Shown piece after piece: positions 1-7,530 of a stretch of DNA of 12,273 nt. The translations under genes were made by a program, and so were the position numbers. The stretch comes from Acetobacteraceae bacterium (GTDB taxonomy: Bacteria; Pseudomonadota; Alphaproteobacteria; Acetobacterales; Acetobacteraceae): contig JAFAHH010001092.1 of the NCBI GenBank assembly GCA_019237355.1, forward strand, positions 1 through 12,273, written 5' to 3'. The notes beneath the pieces are model-generated. The model was not told where the DNA came from. It saw nothing but the letters and a program-made list of their open reading frames with translations, and did not search any database. Numbering within the stretch: position 1 is the stretch's first letter; every line of letters starts with the position of its first letter.

Positions 1-522
1 CCGGTGAGATCGGCGGACCTGATAGCGGGTGTTGGCGCTCAGCGTATCCAGGAACCCAACACAGCGAGCTCTTAGCTCAGCCAGGTCGAGCCACGGAGCG
101 GGACTGACCTGGCGAACCACCACGACCCCCCCAGCCTTCCGCGCTAAGTCGAGATGGGTTTGGTCCACTCCGCTCATCACCAAGCGCCTGGCGGCCCGCC
201 GGCTATGGTGCAAGCATTCCAGCAGCAGCCCGGGATCATGGGAAAAATCACCAAGCATACCGTTATGCTCGATATAGGGTGAATCAAGCTTTGGGCTGCC
301 ACTTTCACCCAGAACTAGACCGCGGCCCTTATTGAACAATGCAAGAGCCGTGATCCGATCGCCTTGCCTTGCCTGTAGGAGGACGGGAGAGCGGAACCGC
401 TCCTTCGCTAGGCACCCAGTCCAAATCCAGCTTTGGAAGAACGAGCAAGACACTTGCTGTTCGAGCGCTCGCCAGGCCGGTCCAATCGTCTCCGGATCGG
501 CGATCTCGGTCAACGTAATCAC
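1..522 (-). CDS. GNAT-fold acyltransferase, BioF2/CelD-like, 3' end cut by window edge
   Basis: The frame is open from a GTG at 522 to the window start (174 codons) with no stop, so the C-terminal half lies outside. It begins VITLTEIADPETIGPAWRAL. Visible landmarks are SCSFFQSWIWTGCL (residues 25-38), GESGSPKLDSPYIEHNG (72-88) and SANTRYQVRRSHR at the cut end. The aromatic FFQSW segment and the NTR-x-x-x-RR segment are typical of BioF2-like/CelD (Acetyltransf_6) proteins, a branch of the GNAT fold related to FemAB. Such genes often sit in exopolysaccharide operons, where acylation of the polymer or a precursor is assumed rather than proven. The start is uncertain: GTG 522 has only a distant AGGA upstream (12-nt spacing), and another in-frame GTG lies at 582 without a clear ribosome binding site. 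The gap to the upstream glycosyltransferase stop is 128 nt (68 nt with the longer start), the widest in the operon. Coding status is supported by the family-like sequence; the substrate is unknown. Confidence 0.8.
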   Translation of the reverse strand, partial: MITLTEIADPETIGPAWRALEQQVSCSFFQSWIWTGCLAKERFRSPVLLQARQGDRITALALFNKGRGLVLGESGSPKLDSPYIEHNGMLGDFSHDPGLLLECLHHSRRAARRLVMSGVDQTHLDLARKAGGVVVVRQVSPAPWLDLAELRARCVGFLDTLSANTRYQVRRSHR

Positions 523-650
523 AGGACCGGCTTGTCCTGATCTGGACTGCGAGGCGGTGTATGTTGGTATCGATCGGGTCACGGCGGTCGGTTCGCGCCC
601 TTGGATGGGAGCGGAAAGCGCCTTTCTGCGCCATTGAGCGGCTGGACTGG

Positions 651-1805
651 TCAAGCGGCCTTCGATTCTCGTGGTGTTCCGCTGAATAGCGCCGCATAAG
701 CCTGGAACATCGCTTCCTGGCTGTACTCACGCTCCACCTTGCGACGATTCGCGGTACCGAGGTGCTGGCGTGCGGTCGGCTCCCGGAGCAATTGAAGCAT
801 GCTGCCCGCCAAAGCCGCGGGCTCGCGCGGCCGGATGTGAAGCCGGTTCTCTGGCGCAACCATCTCTGCCACATCGCCCACGTCGGTGCTTACAATCGGC
901 AGGCCAGCAGCCATCGCTTCGAGAATGCAAAGCGGCATCTGCTCGGTATCCGAGGAGAGGGCGAATATATCAAAACCCGCGTAGAGATGCTGCGGCTGCT
1001 TGACGTGTCCGAGGAAGCACACCTTGTCAGCCACTCCGAGCTGGGCAGCTATGCGTTCCAATTCCGCCCGCTCTGGGCCGTCGCCTGCAATCACCAGCTT
1101 TGCCGGGTGTTCGGCCGCCACGAGAGCGAAAGCCTGCACGAGCCGGGCGACGTTCTTTTCGGCGCGGAGCCCAGCGACTGTGCCAATGACGGTCTGGCGG
1201 GCCGGGATAGCAGATGGATCCTGCTTAACCGTGAATGCGCGCAAGGCGACCCCATTCGGGATGTAATGGACCCGACGCCGGGGTAGGCGCCAAACATCCG
1301 TGGCAATCCGGTGCAGACAACGGGACGGCAAAACAACGGTACTCTGGCGTAGAAAAATGCGTCGTGTGAGCACGCGCCGGGTTATCTGGCAGTCCTGCTC
1401 CTCACGACCGAAGCCGTCTTCGATATGGATGTGCCGAACGATGGGAACGGCATTCGCCATCGCCCATTCTATCGATCCCCAATTATGGGTAACGAGCACA
1501 TCCGGGGCCAGCGCTCTCAAAACGCGGCGGAAATGACGGACATTGGCGATGGTTTCCCCTTTCCGGCCGCTTATGGCCGGGTAAGTCACCTCCAGGTCTG
1601 GCGGGAGCAGGCCATTCGCTTGCTGGTCCCCGCTCATCGAAACCACCGCATGGCGGTAATTTCTGCCGAAATGAGTGGCTAGCGTGACAAACCGCATCTG
1701 CGCTCCGCCAATGCCGAAGCTCGGGAAAATATGCAGGATCAGGGGAGGACATGAACCGCGCGCCGCTGCCTCGCAATTAACGGTGCGAGTCGGCGTCGCG
1801 GCCAT
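651..1805 (-). CDS. GT4-family glycosyltransferase, XrtA-associated (TIGR03088-like)
   Basis: A GT-B fold retaining glycosyltransferase of about 384 residues, probably cytoplasmic and adding a sugar from a nucleotide donor to the lipid-linked repeat unit. The N-terminal domain opens with LILHIFPSFGIGGAQ (about residues 22-36), the acceptor-side glycine loop. The C-terminal domain shows IPNGV (182-186), GLRAEKN (donor-phosphate lysine near 217), AGDGPE (241-246) and the E-x7-E motif EQMPLCILEAMAAG (288-301). The chosen ATG at 1805 gives a 29-nt overlap with the 3' end of xrtA. No clear Shine-Dalgarno precedes it, and in-frame ATGs at 1832 and 1886 would only add sequence unlike the family. There is no good start after the xrtA stop. 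Its place directly after exosortase A is the usual one for the TIGR03088 sugar transferase, but this copy looks divergent, so the subfamily is less sure than the GT4 call. Confidence 0.88.
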   Translation of the reverse strand: MAATPTRTVNCEAAARGSCPPLILHIFPSFGIGGAQMRFVTLATHFGRNYRHAVVSMSGDQQANGLLPPDLEVTYPAISGRKGETIANVRHFRRVLRALAPDVLVTHNWGSIEWAMANAVPIVRHIHIEDGFGREEQDCQITRRVLTRRIFLRQSTVVLPSRCLHRIATDVWRLPRRRVHYIPNGVALRAFTVKQDPSAIPARQTVIGTVAGLRAEKNVARLVQAFALVAAEHPAKLVIAGDGPERAELERIAAQLGVADKVCFLGHVKQPQHLYAGFDIFALSSDTEQMPLCILEAMAAGLPIVSTDVGDVAEMVAPENRLHIRPREPAALAGSMLQLLREPTARQHLGTANRRKVEREYSQEAMFQAYAALFSGTPRESKAA

Positions 1806-3312
1806 CTGTTGAAAGGCGCGCAAATTGTTCATCCAAGGAGGAGTGATTTTCCAGAAGCGGGATAAGTGCTTGCTGTGCCTGGGCAAGCGATGCTTGATTG
1901 CCTGCCAGTTCCGGCGCGAGGCTGACCAGAACAGCTTCCTGCGAGGACCCGGCCAGACTGTCCAGAGCCAGATTCAGCCGAGTTGAGAGCCCAGGCTGAG
2001 CTGGCTTGCCGTCCACCCAAAGCGCACTCGCCACCAGTGAAGGCGGTTCCTGCGTGAGCGTAAGCCGCCACGGTCCGGAAGCGTAGACCGTTTGCACGCC
2101 CTCGGAATCTGCGGACGCGAGCCGACGCTGCTCTGAAAGAACCAAGCTCGCGCCAGAGGTTGGAGCAAAGCGGCGGACGCGGAACCGGAACGGGATACCT
2201 TTGCAGAGGAACCGGCCGGCAGCGGGGTAGGGCACATCGCCGGCCGGCAGCGTGCCCGGCGAATTCTCCTGCACGCAGCCAGACCGCGCCGGAAGTACAG
2301 GGCTGATCGAGACGTAAGCGATACCTCCCCTCGACTGGAGGGCGGCCACCGCAATTGGGCCGGATGCGCAGAGAGCGGAAATCGCGGCTGCGGTCGCCAC
2401 AGCAAAACCCCCAGCCCCCGGCCGCGGCAGCTCTCCCGTCCCGTCCGGCCTTGCGTAGTCCGGCTCTTGGCGGAACGACAGCCCCAGAAGCGTCAAAACC
2501 AGGATAACGAGCGAGAAGAAGATCCAGCCGTAGAGGACATGATCTGCGGCAGCGGCGTCCGCGCTACCCAGGACGTGGCCTAAGGCCACGATCCCGAATG
2601 CCCGGAAACCATTCGCCACAACCGGAACGATGGTGGAAACCGCGATAAACACGAAGCGGCGGACCCAGCTCTGATACATAAGGAGTGCGTAAAGAACCCC
2701 ATACGCGACGGAAGCAATCAAAAAGCGCAGCCCCGCGCAGGCTTCGGCTACGTAGAACGAGCCTTCCGGAATCTGAATGAAGTTAGCGTCTGAGTAATGG
2801 ACGATACCGAAAAGATCTAAACCGCGATCGATGAACCATGCCGTGAAGCTCTGCAGTTGAGGAACGATGAAGGCTCCGAAAGGGATCAAAAAGAACAAGT
2901 AGAGCAGCGGAGCCGACAAACCCTTCCAGAGGCGCCAGCCCAGTACGGCCAAAAACATAACCTGCAGCATCGCCATCGCCGCAAGCTGCCGCCCCTCCAT
3001 GATGCCAAGCCGCTCTGCGGCAAACCAGGCGAGCAACAGGGCAACAACGAGCAATGCAATTCGGGGCAGCGGGCAAAGCGGGGCGGTGGCGAACTTATTC
3101 CGTCGGTCCCATGCCAGATAAAGCGCAATCGGAATGATTAGAAAACAATGATTGTACGCTGTCGAATCGACCCAGACCTGGATCGCGGCCGCGATCTCCT
3201 GGCGGAAGAGGATCGCCCAAGCAGCCACCCCCAACAGCAAGGCCGGCAAAGCCGCCCGCAGGCCGGCGAACCGCTCGGAGACGCCAACGGCGCGGAGCGC
3301 GGGCGTGCTCAT
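1777..3312 (-). CDS. xrtA: Exosortase A with C-terminal EpsI-like domain
   Basis: A multi-pass inner-membrane transpeptidase-like enzyme that recognises C-terminal PEP-CTERM signals, cleaves them and is thought to pass the protein to a surface acceptor linked to the exopolysaccharide. Of 511 residues, about 20-280 form the hydrophobic exosortase core with roughly eight membrane segments. The expected catalytic set is present: Cys192 in EACAGLR (190-196), Arg237 in NGFRAFG (234-240) and His258 in ADHVLYGW (256-263). A further hydrophobic segment (about 302-325) leads into a periplasmic-type domain. There GCVQ (345-348), WRLTLTQEP (415-423) and LWVDGKPA (431-438) followed by VLVSLAPE resemble a divergent EpsI (DUF3485) domain, which exosortase A often carries as a fusion. 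The ATG at 3312 overlaps the upstream TGA as ATGA, which decides the start over the in-frame ATG at 3366. It ends in TAA at 1779-1777. The core call is firm; the EpsI call rests on patterns recalled for the family. Confidence 0.96.
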   Translation of the reverse strand: MSTPALRAVGVSERFAGLRAALPALLLGVAAWAILFRQEIAAAIQVWVDSTAYNHCFLIIPIALYLAWDRRNKFATAPLCPLPRIALLVVALLLAWFAAERLGIMEGRQLAAMAMLQVMFLAVLGWRLWKGLSAPLLYLFFLIPFGAFIVPQLQSFTAWFIDRGLDLFGIVHYSDANFIQIPEGSFYVAEACAGLRFLIASVAYGVLYALLMYQSWVRRFVFIAVSTIVPVVANGFRAFGIVALGHVLGSADAAAADHVLYGWIFFSLVILVLTLLGLSFRQEPDYARPDGTGELPRPGAGGFAVATAAAISALCASGPIAVAALQSRGGIAYVSISPVLPARSGCVQENSPGTLPAGDVPYPAAGRFLCKGIPFRFRVRRFAPTSGASLVLSEQRRLASADSEGVQTVYASGPWRLTLTQEPPSLVASALWVDGKPAQPGLSTRLNLALDSLAGSSQEAVLVSLAPELAGNQASLAQAQQALIPLLENHSSLDEQFARLSTDGRDADSHR

Positions 3313-4565
3313 TCTGCAGCTCCAAAGGTGAGGCTCCGGGTCGACCTGCTTGCCTCGGCCGCGCAATCAAATAGCGCATCCAGTTCCCGCAAGGTGACAT
3401 CCCAGTCATAGGTTTGCTCAATCGCCCGGCGCGCCGACTTTCCCAGCAGGGTATGCTGCCCATTCAGGATTTCACAGCATCTCTGAATGGTTTCCTCCGC
3501 AGTCTCTGCGATCAGCAAATCCAGCCCGGGGATGAGTCGCAATCCGGCATAGGCTTGCGGTGATGCGACGACGGGGCGAGCCATCGCCAGCGCTTCAAGG
3601 ACCTTATTCTGGATGCCTCGTGCGACCCGCAGGGGCGCCACGGCCAGTTTAGCATGCGCGATCCAAGGCCGCGTGTCGGGGACCCGGCCGGTCACGTGGA
3701 CCCCCGCGAGCGATTGCAGCGCCCGCACTTCCCGGGCAGGATTGGAGCCGACAATGTAGAACTGAGCCTCTGGGTGGCGCCGCCGGATTGAAGGCAGCAC
3801 TTCACGAGCGAACCAGCACACTCCATCGATATTGGGCCAATAATCCATCGCTCCCGTGAACACGATTGGGAGCGAGCACTCGGCTGGGTAAGGATCAGCA
3901 TAGGAAAGGTTCGGCGAGAAGAACCTGTAATCGACCCCGTTTTCGATCGCCCGTGTGCGGGCTGTGCTCTCGGGTGCAAGCGCCCTGAAGCGCTGCGCTT
4001 CGTGTTCCGAAACGAACAAGGTGCGATCGAATCTCTTTGTCGCTTTCCTTTCGAACGCCAACAACGTGCGCGCCTCACGCGACCATACGTTTCGCATAGG
4101 CCAGCGGGCGTGGATACTGTATTCTGCCCATTTGTCCGAATCGACATCGACCATGTCAAGCACGCGGATCGGGCAGCACGCATCCATGACGTATTGCGCC
4201 ATTGGCGAAGAGAACACAAAAATTCCGCTCACAGCCTGCTGCTTAAGCACAACGTTCACCCAGGCGGTAAGCCGGGCATCGCGGAAATAATCGAGCGAGA
4301 GGGCCCGGCCTGGACGCATTCGCAAGAGCGCCTTAACTCGCTGACGAGCCGGGTTGCGATCGAAGCAAGCAACGCTGGCGCACAGATCTCGCAGAAAAGG
4401 CAAATGCTTCCAGTCAGCGGGATCATCCACGAAAGTACCGAGCAGGATCTCGTTCGACCGGGCGAGCCGCTCTAGCATATGCCAGGCACGTATCTTCTCG
4501 CCCTTGTCGGGCGGATAGGGAATGCGATGGCTCAGGAACAAAATGTTCCGGCCAGACTTGCTCAT
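3309..4565 (-). CDS. XrtA-associated glycosyltransferase (TIGR03087 type)
   Basis: A GT-B-fold glycosyltransferase of 418 residues, one of the sugar transferases that nearly always accompany exosortase A. It starts MSKSGRNILFLSHRIPYPPD with KGEKIRAW after it (21-28), the family's signature N-terminus. Further landmarks are VDVDSDKW (139-146), LFVSEHEA (183-190), ENGVDYRFF (208-216), FTGAMDYWPNIDGV (236-249) and PLRVARGIQNKVLEALAM (311-328), the last being the donor-binding region with its glutamate. The ATG at 4565 overlaps the FemAB-like stop as ATGA, and the family-like N-terminus begins exactly there, so the in-frame ATG at 4628 is rejected. The stop overlaps the xrtA start in the same way, suggesting that these three genes are translationally coupled. 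The sugar donor and acceptor cannot be read from the sequence. Confidence 0.94.
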   Translation of the reverse strand: MSKSGRNILFLSHRIPYPPDKGEKIRAWHMLERLARSNEILLGTFVDDPADWKHLPFLRDLCASVACFDRNPARQRVKALLRMRPGRALSLDYFRDARLTAWVNVVLKQQAVSGIFVFSSPMAQYVMDACCPIRVLDMVDVDSDKWAEYSIHARWPMRNVWSREARTLLAFERKATKRFDRTLFVSEHEAQRFRALAPESTARTRAIENGVDYRFFSPNLSYADPYPAECSLPIVFTGAMDYWPNIDGVCWFAREVLPSIRRRHPEAQFYIVGSNPAREVRALQSLAGVHVTGRVPDTRPWIAHAKLAVAPLRVARGIQNKVLEALAMARPVVASPQAYAGLRLIPGLDLLIAETAEETIQRCCEILNGQHTLLGKSARRAIEQTYDWDVTLRELDALFDCAAEASRSTRSLTFGAAE

Positions 4566-5605
4566 CCGATCCCCCGCACGATATGCGGACCGAGCAGATT
4601 CGCGACCGGTAGGGGCAAACGCTTCCATGCCGCTATGAACAGACGGTATTTAGGATTAAGTGGATTGTGCTCTGGTATTGCGGCCCCAGGGCTCAGCTTG
4701 AAGCGATAGTGCAGCGGAGCCGGTTCAAATCCCCAATTCTTTTTGAATGAATACGACCCCGTTCCGATCTTGCTCCGCCCGAAATCGAACAGCCGGTAGC
4801 CGCGCTCGGCAGCCCGGCGCATGACTTCCCAATACATGAAATCGTTCGCTGCCCTGTGACGTGCGGCCAAGGCGCCGCCCCCATAGTAGGGCAGGACCTC
4901 GTCCCGGAAATAGAAGTTCATTACCGACGCAATAGGCTTCTCCTGATCGACGATAGTTACGATGTCGGACTGGGTCCGGAAGGTGTCAGCCAAGATACGA
5001 AAATACTGCCGAGAGAAGACCGGCGTACCGAGGTTGCGCACACTCTCCGCATAGACACGATGCAGCGTGTCAGCATCGTGGCTTACCACGGAAGCCAGTC
5101 CGTTCTGAATTCCCTTGCGCACCATTGCCCGCTGCTTGCGGGGGATGGCCTTCATATTTTTTTCAGGATCACCATCGATCGGCTTTCGGAAGGTGACGTA
5201 GATATCCGGTCCGCCTTCCCACCCCGACTCGCAAGCTTCATTCGGCTGATCGCGGAAACGAAACTCAACCGCGCTCGTGCGCATCTGCGCCTGCAGTTCG
5301 GCGGCGTAGCCGAATAGGGCGGCGCGAGCCTCCTCACTAGCCGTAAGCGGCCCACCATAGACACAAAAAGGGTTGGAAATCAGCGTATCCCCAAACAGCG
5401 CGGAGCGTACCCGCACCATTGGCAGCACGCCTGTAACCGCCCCGTCTTGGGTCGCGAACACATAGCTCGGCGTATGGCGAAACGCACGCGCAATGACCTT
5501 GCGCCAAGCCGCAAGATGAAAGAACGTGCCTTGCGGGTGGGCGTGTACAAACGCGTCCCACGCCGGCGCGCTGGCATCGTCTAGTTGCTGGCAAACAACC
5601 GCCAT
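4562..5605 (-). CDS. FemAB-like protein, XrtA/PEP-CTERM system-associated (TIGR03019 type)
   Basis: A 347-residue protein of the FemAB/GNAT superfamily. Classical FemAB enzymes move an amino acid from aminoacyl-tRNA to a cell-wall precursor; in exosortase A clusters the substrate is unknown, and attachment of an amino-acyl or acyl group to the polysaccharide or its link to proteins is only a guess. An N-terminal GNAT half carries HPQGTFFHLAAWRKVI (23-38) and ISNPFCVYGGP (76-86). A basic segment IPRKQRAMVRKG (154-165) follows. The second GNAT half has YYGGG (240-244) and FDFGRSKIGTGSYSFKKNWG (273-292), the most diagnostic stretch of this subfamily. The ATG at 5605 follows the deacetylase stop by 18 nt and has GGTGA at about 5-nt spacing. 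Its stop overlaps the next gene's start by 4 nt. Length and motifs look complete. Confidence 0.94.
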   Translation of the reverse strand: MAVVCQQLDDASAPAWDAFVHAHPQGTFFHLAAWRKVIARAFRHTPSYVFATQDGAVTGVLPMVRVRSALFGDTLISNPFCVYGGPLTASEEARAALFGYAAELQAQMRTSAVEFRFRDQPNEACESGWEGGPDIYVTFRKPIDGDPEKNMKAIPRKQRAMVRKGIQNGLASVVSHDADTLHRVYAESVRNLGTPVFSRQYFRILADTFRTQSDIVTIVDQEKPIASVMNFYFRDEVLPYYGGGALAARHRAANDFMYWEVMRRAAERGYRLFDFGRSKIGTGSYSFKKNWGFEPAPLHYRFKLSPGAAIPEHNPLNPKYRLFIAAWKRLPLPVANLLGPHIVRGIG

Positions 5606-5623
5606 GGATCACCACTCGCCGTT

Positions 5624-6547
5624 TCAGGCCATTGCCGGATTGCTGAACTGGCCCGGCGCCGCGCCCTCCCGCGACTCCGGTTTCAGCAAGTGGCCGAAGA
5701 CCCGATCCATCCGGTCCCAGGCAAAATCGCGCATAAGCCGCCGTAGCCGAGGTTCAGTACGCGAGAGGTTCACGTAATGACGGAACCGCGAAAGCCGGCT
5801 CGCCGCTCGAATCCGAGGCTGGCCGGGGTCAATCTCCCAGGGGTGAAAGTAGAAAATTCCAGGCTGCCGTTCGGTTCTATTTACGTGGGCCAAGCCGAAC
5901 CGGAATGCACGGTATGGTAACAGCCGAAAATACCCGCCACCAGAGCATGGTAAGTTGCGGCCGGCAAGACGGATGGTGGTCATCGGCAGTTCCCACAAGC
6001 TGCCCGGGCCTGGTTTAAAGGGCCAGCGCGGCGCATCCGGGACGCCGTAATTATCGTGCCGGACCGGATAAATGCTCGAGCTGTATTGGTACCCTTCCGA
6101 CTCCAGGATTGAAAACGCCCAGAGATTTTGCGGACCAAGCGAAAAAGTGGCAGCCCTGTAGCCAATTACGGGAACGCCCCCCAAATCTTCCAACACACGC
6201 CGGGTCCGGCGGACGTCGGCCCGAAAAGCCTCGGGGCTTTGGTGATCGGCACGGGTATGGTCCCAGCCGTGGCTTGCCAGCTCATGCCCGCTGGCAACGA
6301 TCCGGCGAATGAGTGCGGGGTGCCGCTCGGCTATCCAGCCCAAGGTGAAGAAAGTAGCGTGGATCTTGTGATCCGCGAGCTGATGCAAGATCAGGTCGGT
6401 GTTCGCCTCCACCCGGCGCATCATGCCATCCCAGGCTTGCCTCGGGACTGCCCCGGTAAAGGCATAGACTTGAAACCAATCTTCCACGTCTATGGTCATG
6501 GCGTTTATGACCGGGACCGGCCCTGTTCGCGGGTGGCTGGGTATCAT
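5624..6547 (-). CDS. Polysaccharide deacetylase with DUF3473 (TIGR03006 type)
   Basis: A 307-residue NodB-fold (CE4-type) metal-dependent deacetylase, expected to remove N- or O-acetyl groups from the exopolysaccharide or its precursor. Metal and catalytic motifs are intact: TIDVEDWF (18-25) with Asp20 and Asp23, SHGWDH (92-97) with the H-x3-H metal pair His93/His97, GYRAATFSL (129-137) with the motif 3 arginine, and FYFHPWEID (232-240) with His235. After the NodB domain, GGGYFRLLPYRAFRFGL (203-219) and the HPWEID segment belong to DUF3473, which marks the exosortase-linked subfamily. No signal peptide is seen, so a cytoplasmic or inner-membrane-face role is likely. The start ATG at 6547 overlaps the ATPase stop as ATGA. 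The last 20 or so residues are Gly/Ala/Pro-rich and look unstructured. Confidence 0.96.
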   Translation of the reverse strand: MIPSHPRTGPVPVINAMTIDVEDWFQVYAFTGAVPRQAWDGMMRRVEANTDLILHQLADHKIHATFFTLGWIAERHPALIRRIVASGHELASHGWDHTRADHQSPEAFRADVRRTRRVLEDLGGVPVIGYRAATFSLGPQNLWAFSILESEGYQYSSSIYPVRHDNYGVPDAPRWPFKPGPGSLWELPMTTIRLAGRNLPCSGGGYFRLLPYRAFRFGLAHVNRTERQPGIFYFHPWEIDPGQPRIRAASRLSRFRHYVNLSRTEPRLRRLMRDFAWDRMDRVFGHLLKPESREGAAPGQFSNPAMA

Positions 6548-7521
6548 CGATGCGGCTCCAGATGGGTGCTCAGCAATTCGAGCAGCCGGCGGAAAATGCG
6601 CTCTTGGCGCGCTGCGTTGTTCTCCAGGCGCTGCAAACGTCCGGCCAGGTTGGTGATCGCGCTATCGCCCTCCTGGGCCTGGGGGCGAGGAGGCGGCTGG
6701 GCCGGGCCTACTAAGTCATGCTGAAGCTCGCCGGCGGTGAGATCGATAGCCTGTTGAGTAACGGAGGACATTTCTTCGAGCGCACAATAGAGCAGAACTC
6801 GTGAACAAAGTGTGTTGACCCGCCGCGGTATGCCCCCAGTATGGCGATATACGGCAACAAAGGCCGCATCCTCCCATTGCGGGTTCCCAGCCCAGCCGAC
6901 CGTTTTAAGCCGGTGCTCGATATAGGCTCGCGTTTCGGGTTCGCTTAGCGGCCCCAGATGATAGGAGGCGAGAACGCGCTGGCGCAGTTGTTCAAGGTCG
7001 GGACTAGCGAGCATGCGCCGGAATTGCGGCTGCCCTAGTAGAATGGTCTGCATCGGCGAACGGCCATTTACAGTAATGTTAGATAACATACGTAGTTCTT
7101 CCAAGGCCCGGAAATGCAGGTTTTGAACTTCGTCGATGACCAGAAGGCAACGCCTTCCGAGCGATCGCTGCTCGCGGACCAGATCCTGGAACATGCGAAG
7201 CAGGGTTGCCTTGTTCGGAGGCGGCTCACGCAGGCCGAAACTCGCCAAAACGAGCCGAAGCAGGTCGTCCCCGCCAACCTGAGTGGTCGCAATCTTCCCA
7301 ACAACATAGGAATCTCGGTCAAGCTGGGACCAGAGTTGTTCAACTAGGGTGGTTTTCCCAGCCCCGACCTCTCCGGTAATGATGATAAAACCCTCTTCCT
7401 GAGCCAAGCCGTACACCAGATGCGCGATCGCGCGGCTATGGCCGCTGCTGCCGAAAAAGAACCGGGGATCCGGCGTAAGTTGAAATGGTAGGCCACTGAA
7501 ATTGAAATACCCTTCGTACAC
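6544..7521 (-). CDS. ExeA-like AAA ATPase, XrtA-associated (TIGR03015 type)
   Basis: A 325-residue AAA ATPase of the ExeA/GspA type found beside exosortase A. The N-terminus MYEGYFNFSGLPFQLTPDP is the family's usual opening. Walker A is GEVGAGKTT (50-58), Walker B LLVIDE (126-131), a sensor-1-like stretch LLGQPQFRR (161-169), and GGIPRRVN (229-236) is the sensor-2 region. After a proline-rich linker (273-281) the C-terminus (about 289-320) forms a short heptad-like, coiled-coil-prone helix. Start: a GTG at 7521, 9 nt after the beta-barrel stop; no ATG in frame fits, and the family-like N-terminus begins right there. In the known family the exact job is unclear; assembly or energising of the export machinery is an inference. 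It ends by overlapping the deacetylase start. Confidence 0.94.
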   Translation of the reverse strand: MYEGYFNFSGLPFQLTPDPRFFFGSSGHSRAIAHLVYGLAQEEGFIIITGEVGAGKTTLVEQLWSQLDRDSYVVGKIATTQVGGDDLLRLVLASFGLREPPPNKATLLRMFQDLVREQRSLGRRCLLVIDEVQNLHFRALEELRMLSNITVNGRSPMQTILLGQPQFRRMLASPDLEQLRQRVLASYHLGPLSEPETRAYIEHRLKTVGWAGNPQWEDAAFVAVYRHTGGIPRRVNTLCSRVLLYCALEEMSSVTQQAIDLTAGELQHDLVGPAQPPPRPQAQEGDSAITNLAGRLQRLENNAARQERIFRRLLELLSTHLEPHR

Positions 7522-7530
7522 CTTGACCCA

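Noticed and set aside
29..277. Plus-strand open frame of 82 codons near the window start
   Set aside because: Antisense to the GNAT-like gene, low-complexity Ser/Arg/Thr content and no motif.
609..630. Small hairpin GAAAG-CGC-CTTTC in the gap between glycosyltransferase and GNAT genes
   Set aside because: Five to seven weak base pairs without a U-tract; not enough to call a terminator.
329..874. Minus-strand open frame spanning the glycosyltransferase end and the GNAT start
   Set aside because: Frame-shifted relative to both real genes; its Arg/Ser-rich sequence has no domain, while the neighbouring frame reads as a BioF2-like protein.
2212..2252. 13-bp direct repeat (ccggccggcagcg) at 2212-2224 and 2240-2252
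   Set aside because: Short, GC-rich and inside the EpsI-like coding region; explained by repeated Pro/Ala/Gly codons, with no sign of a mobile element or binding site.
6128..6724. Plus-strand open frame (198 codons) across the deacetylase/ATPase junction
   Set aside because: Antisense to two well-supported genes and without family-like motifs.
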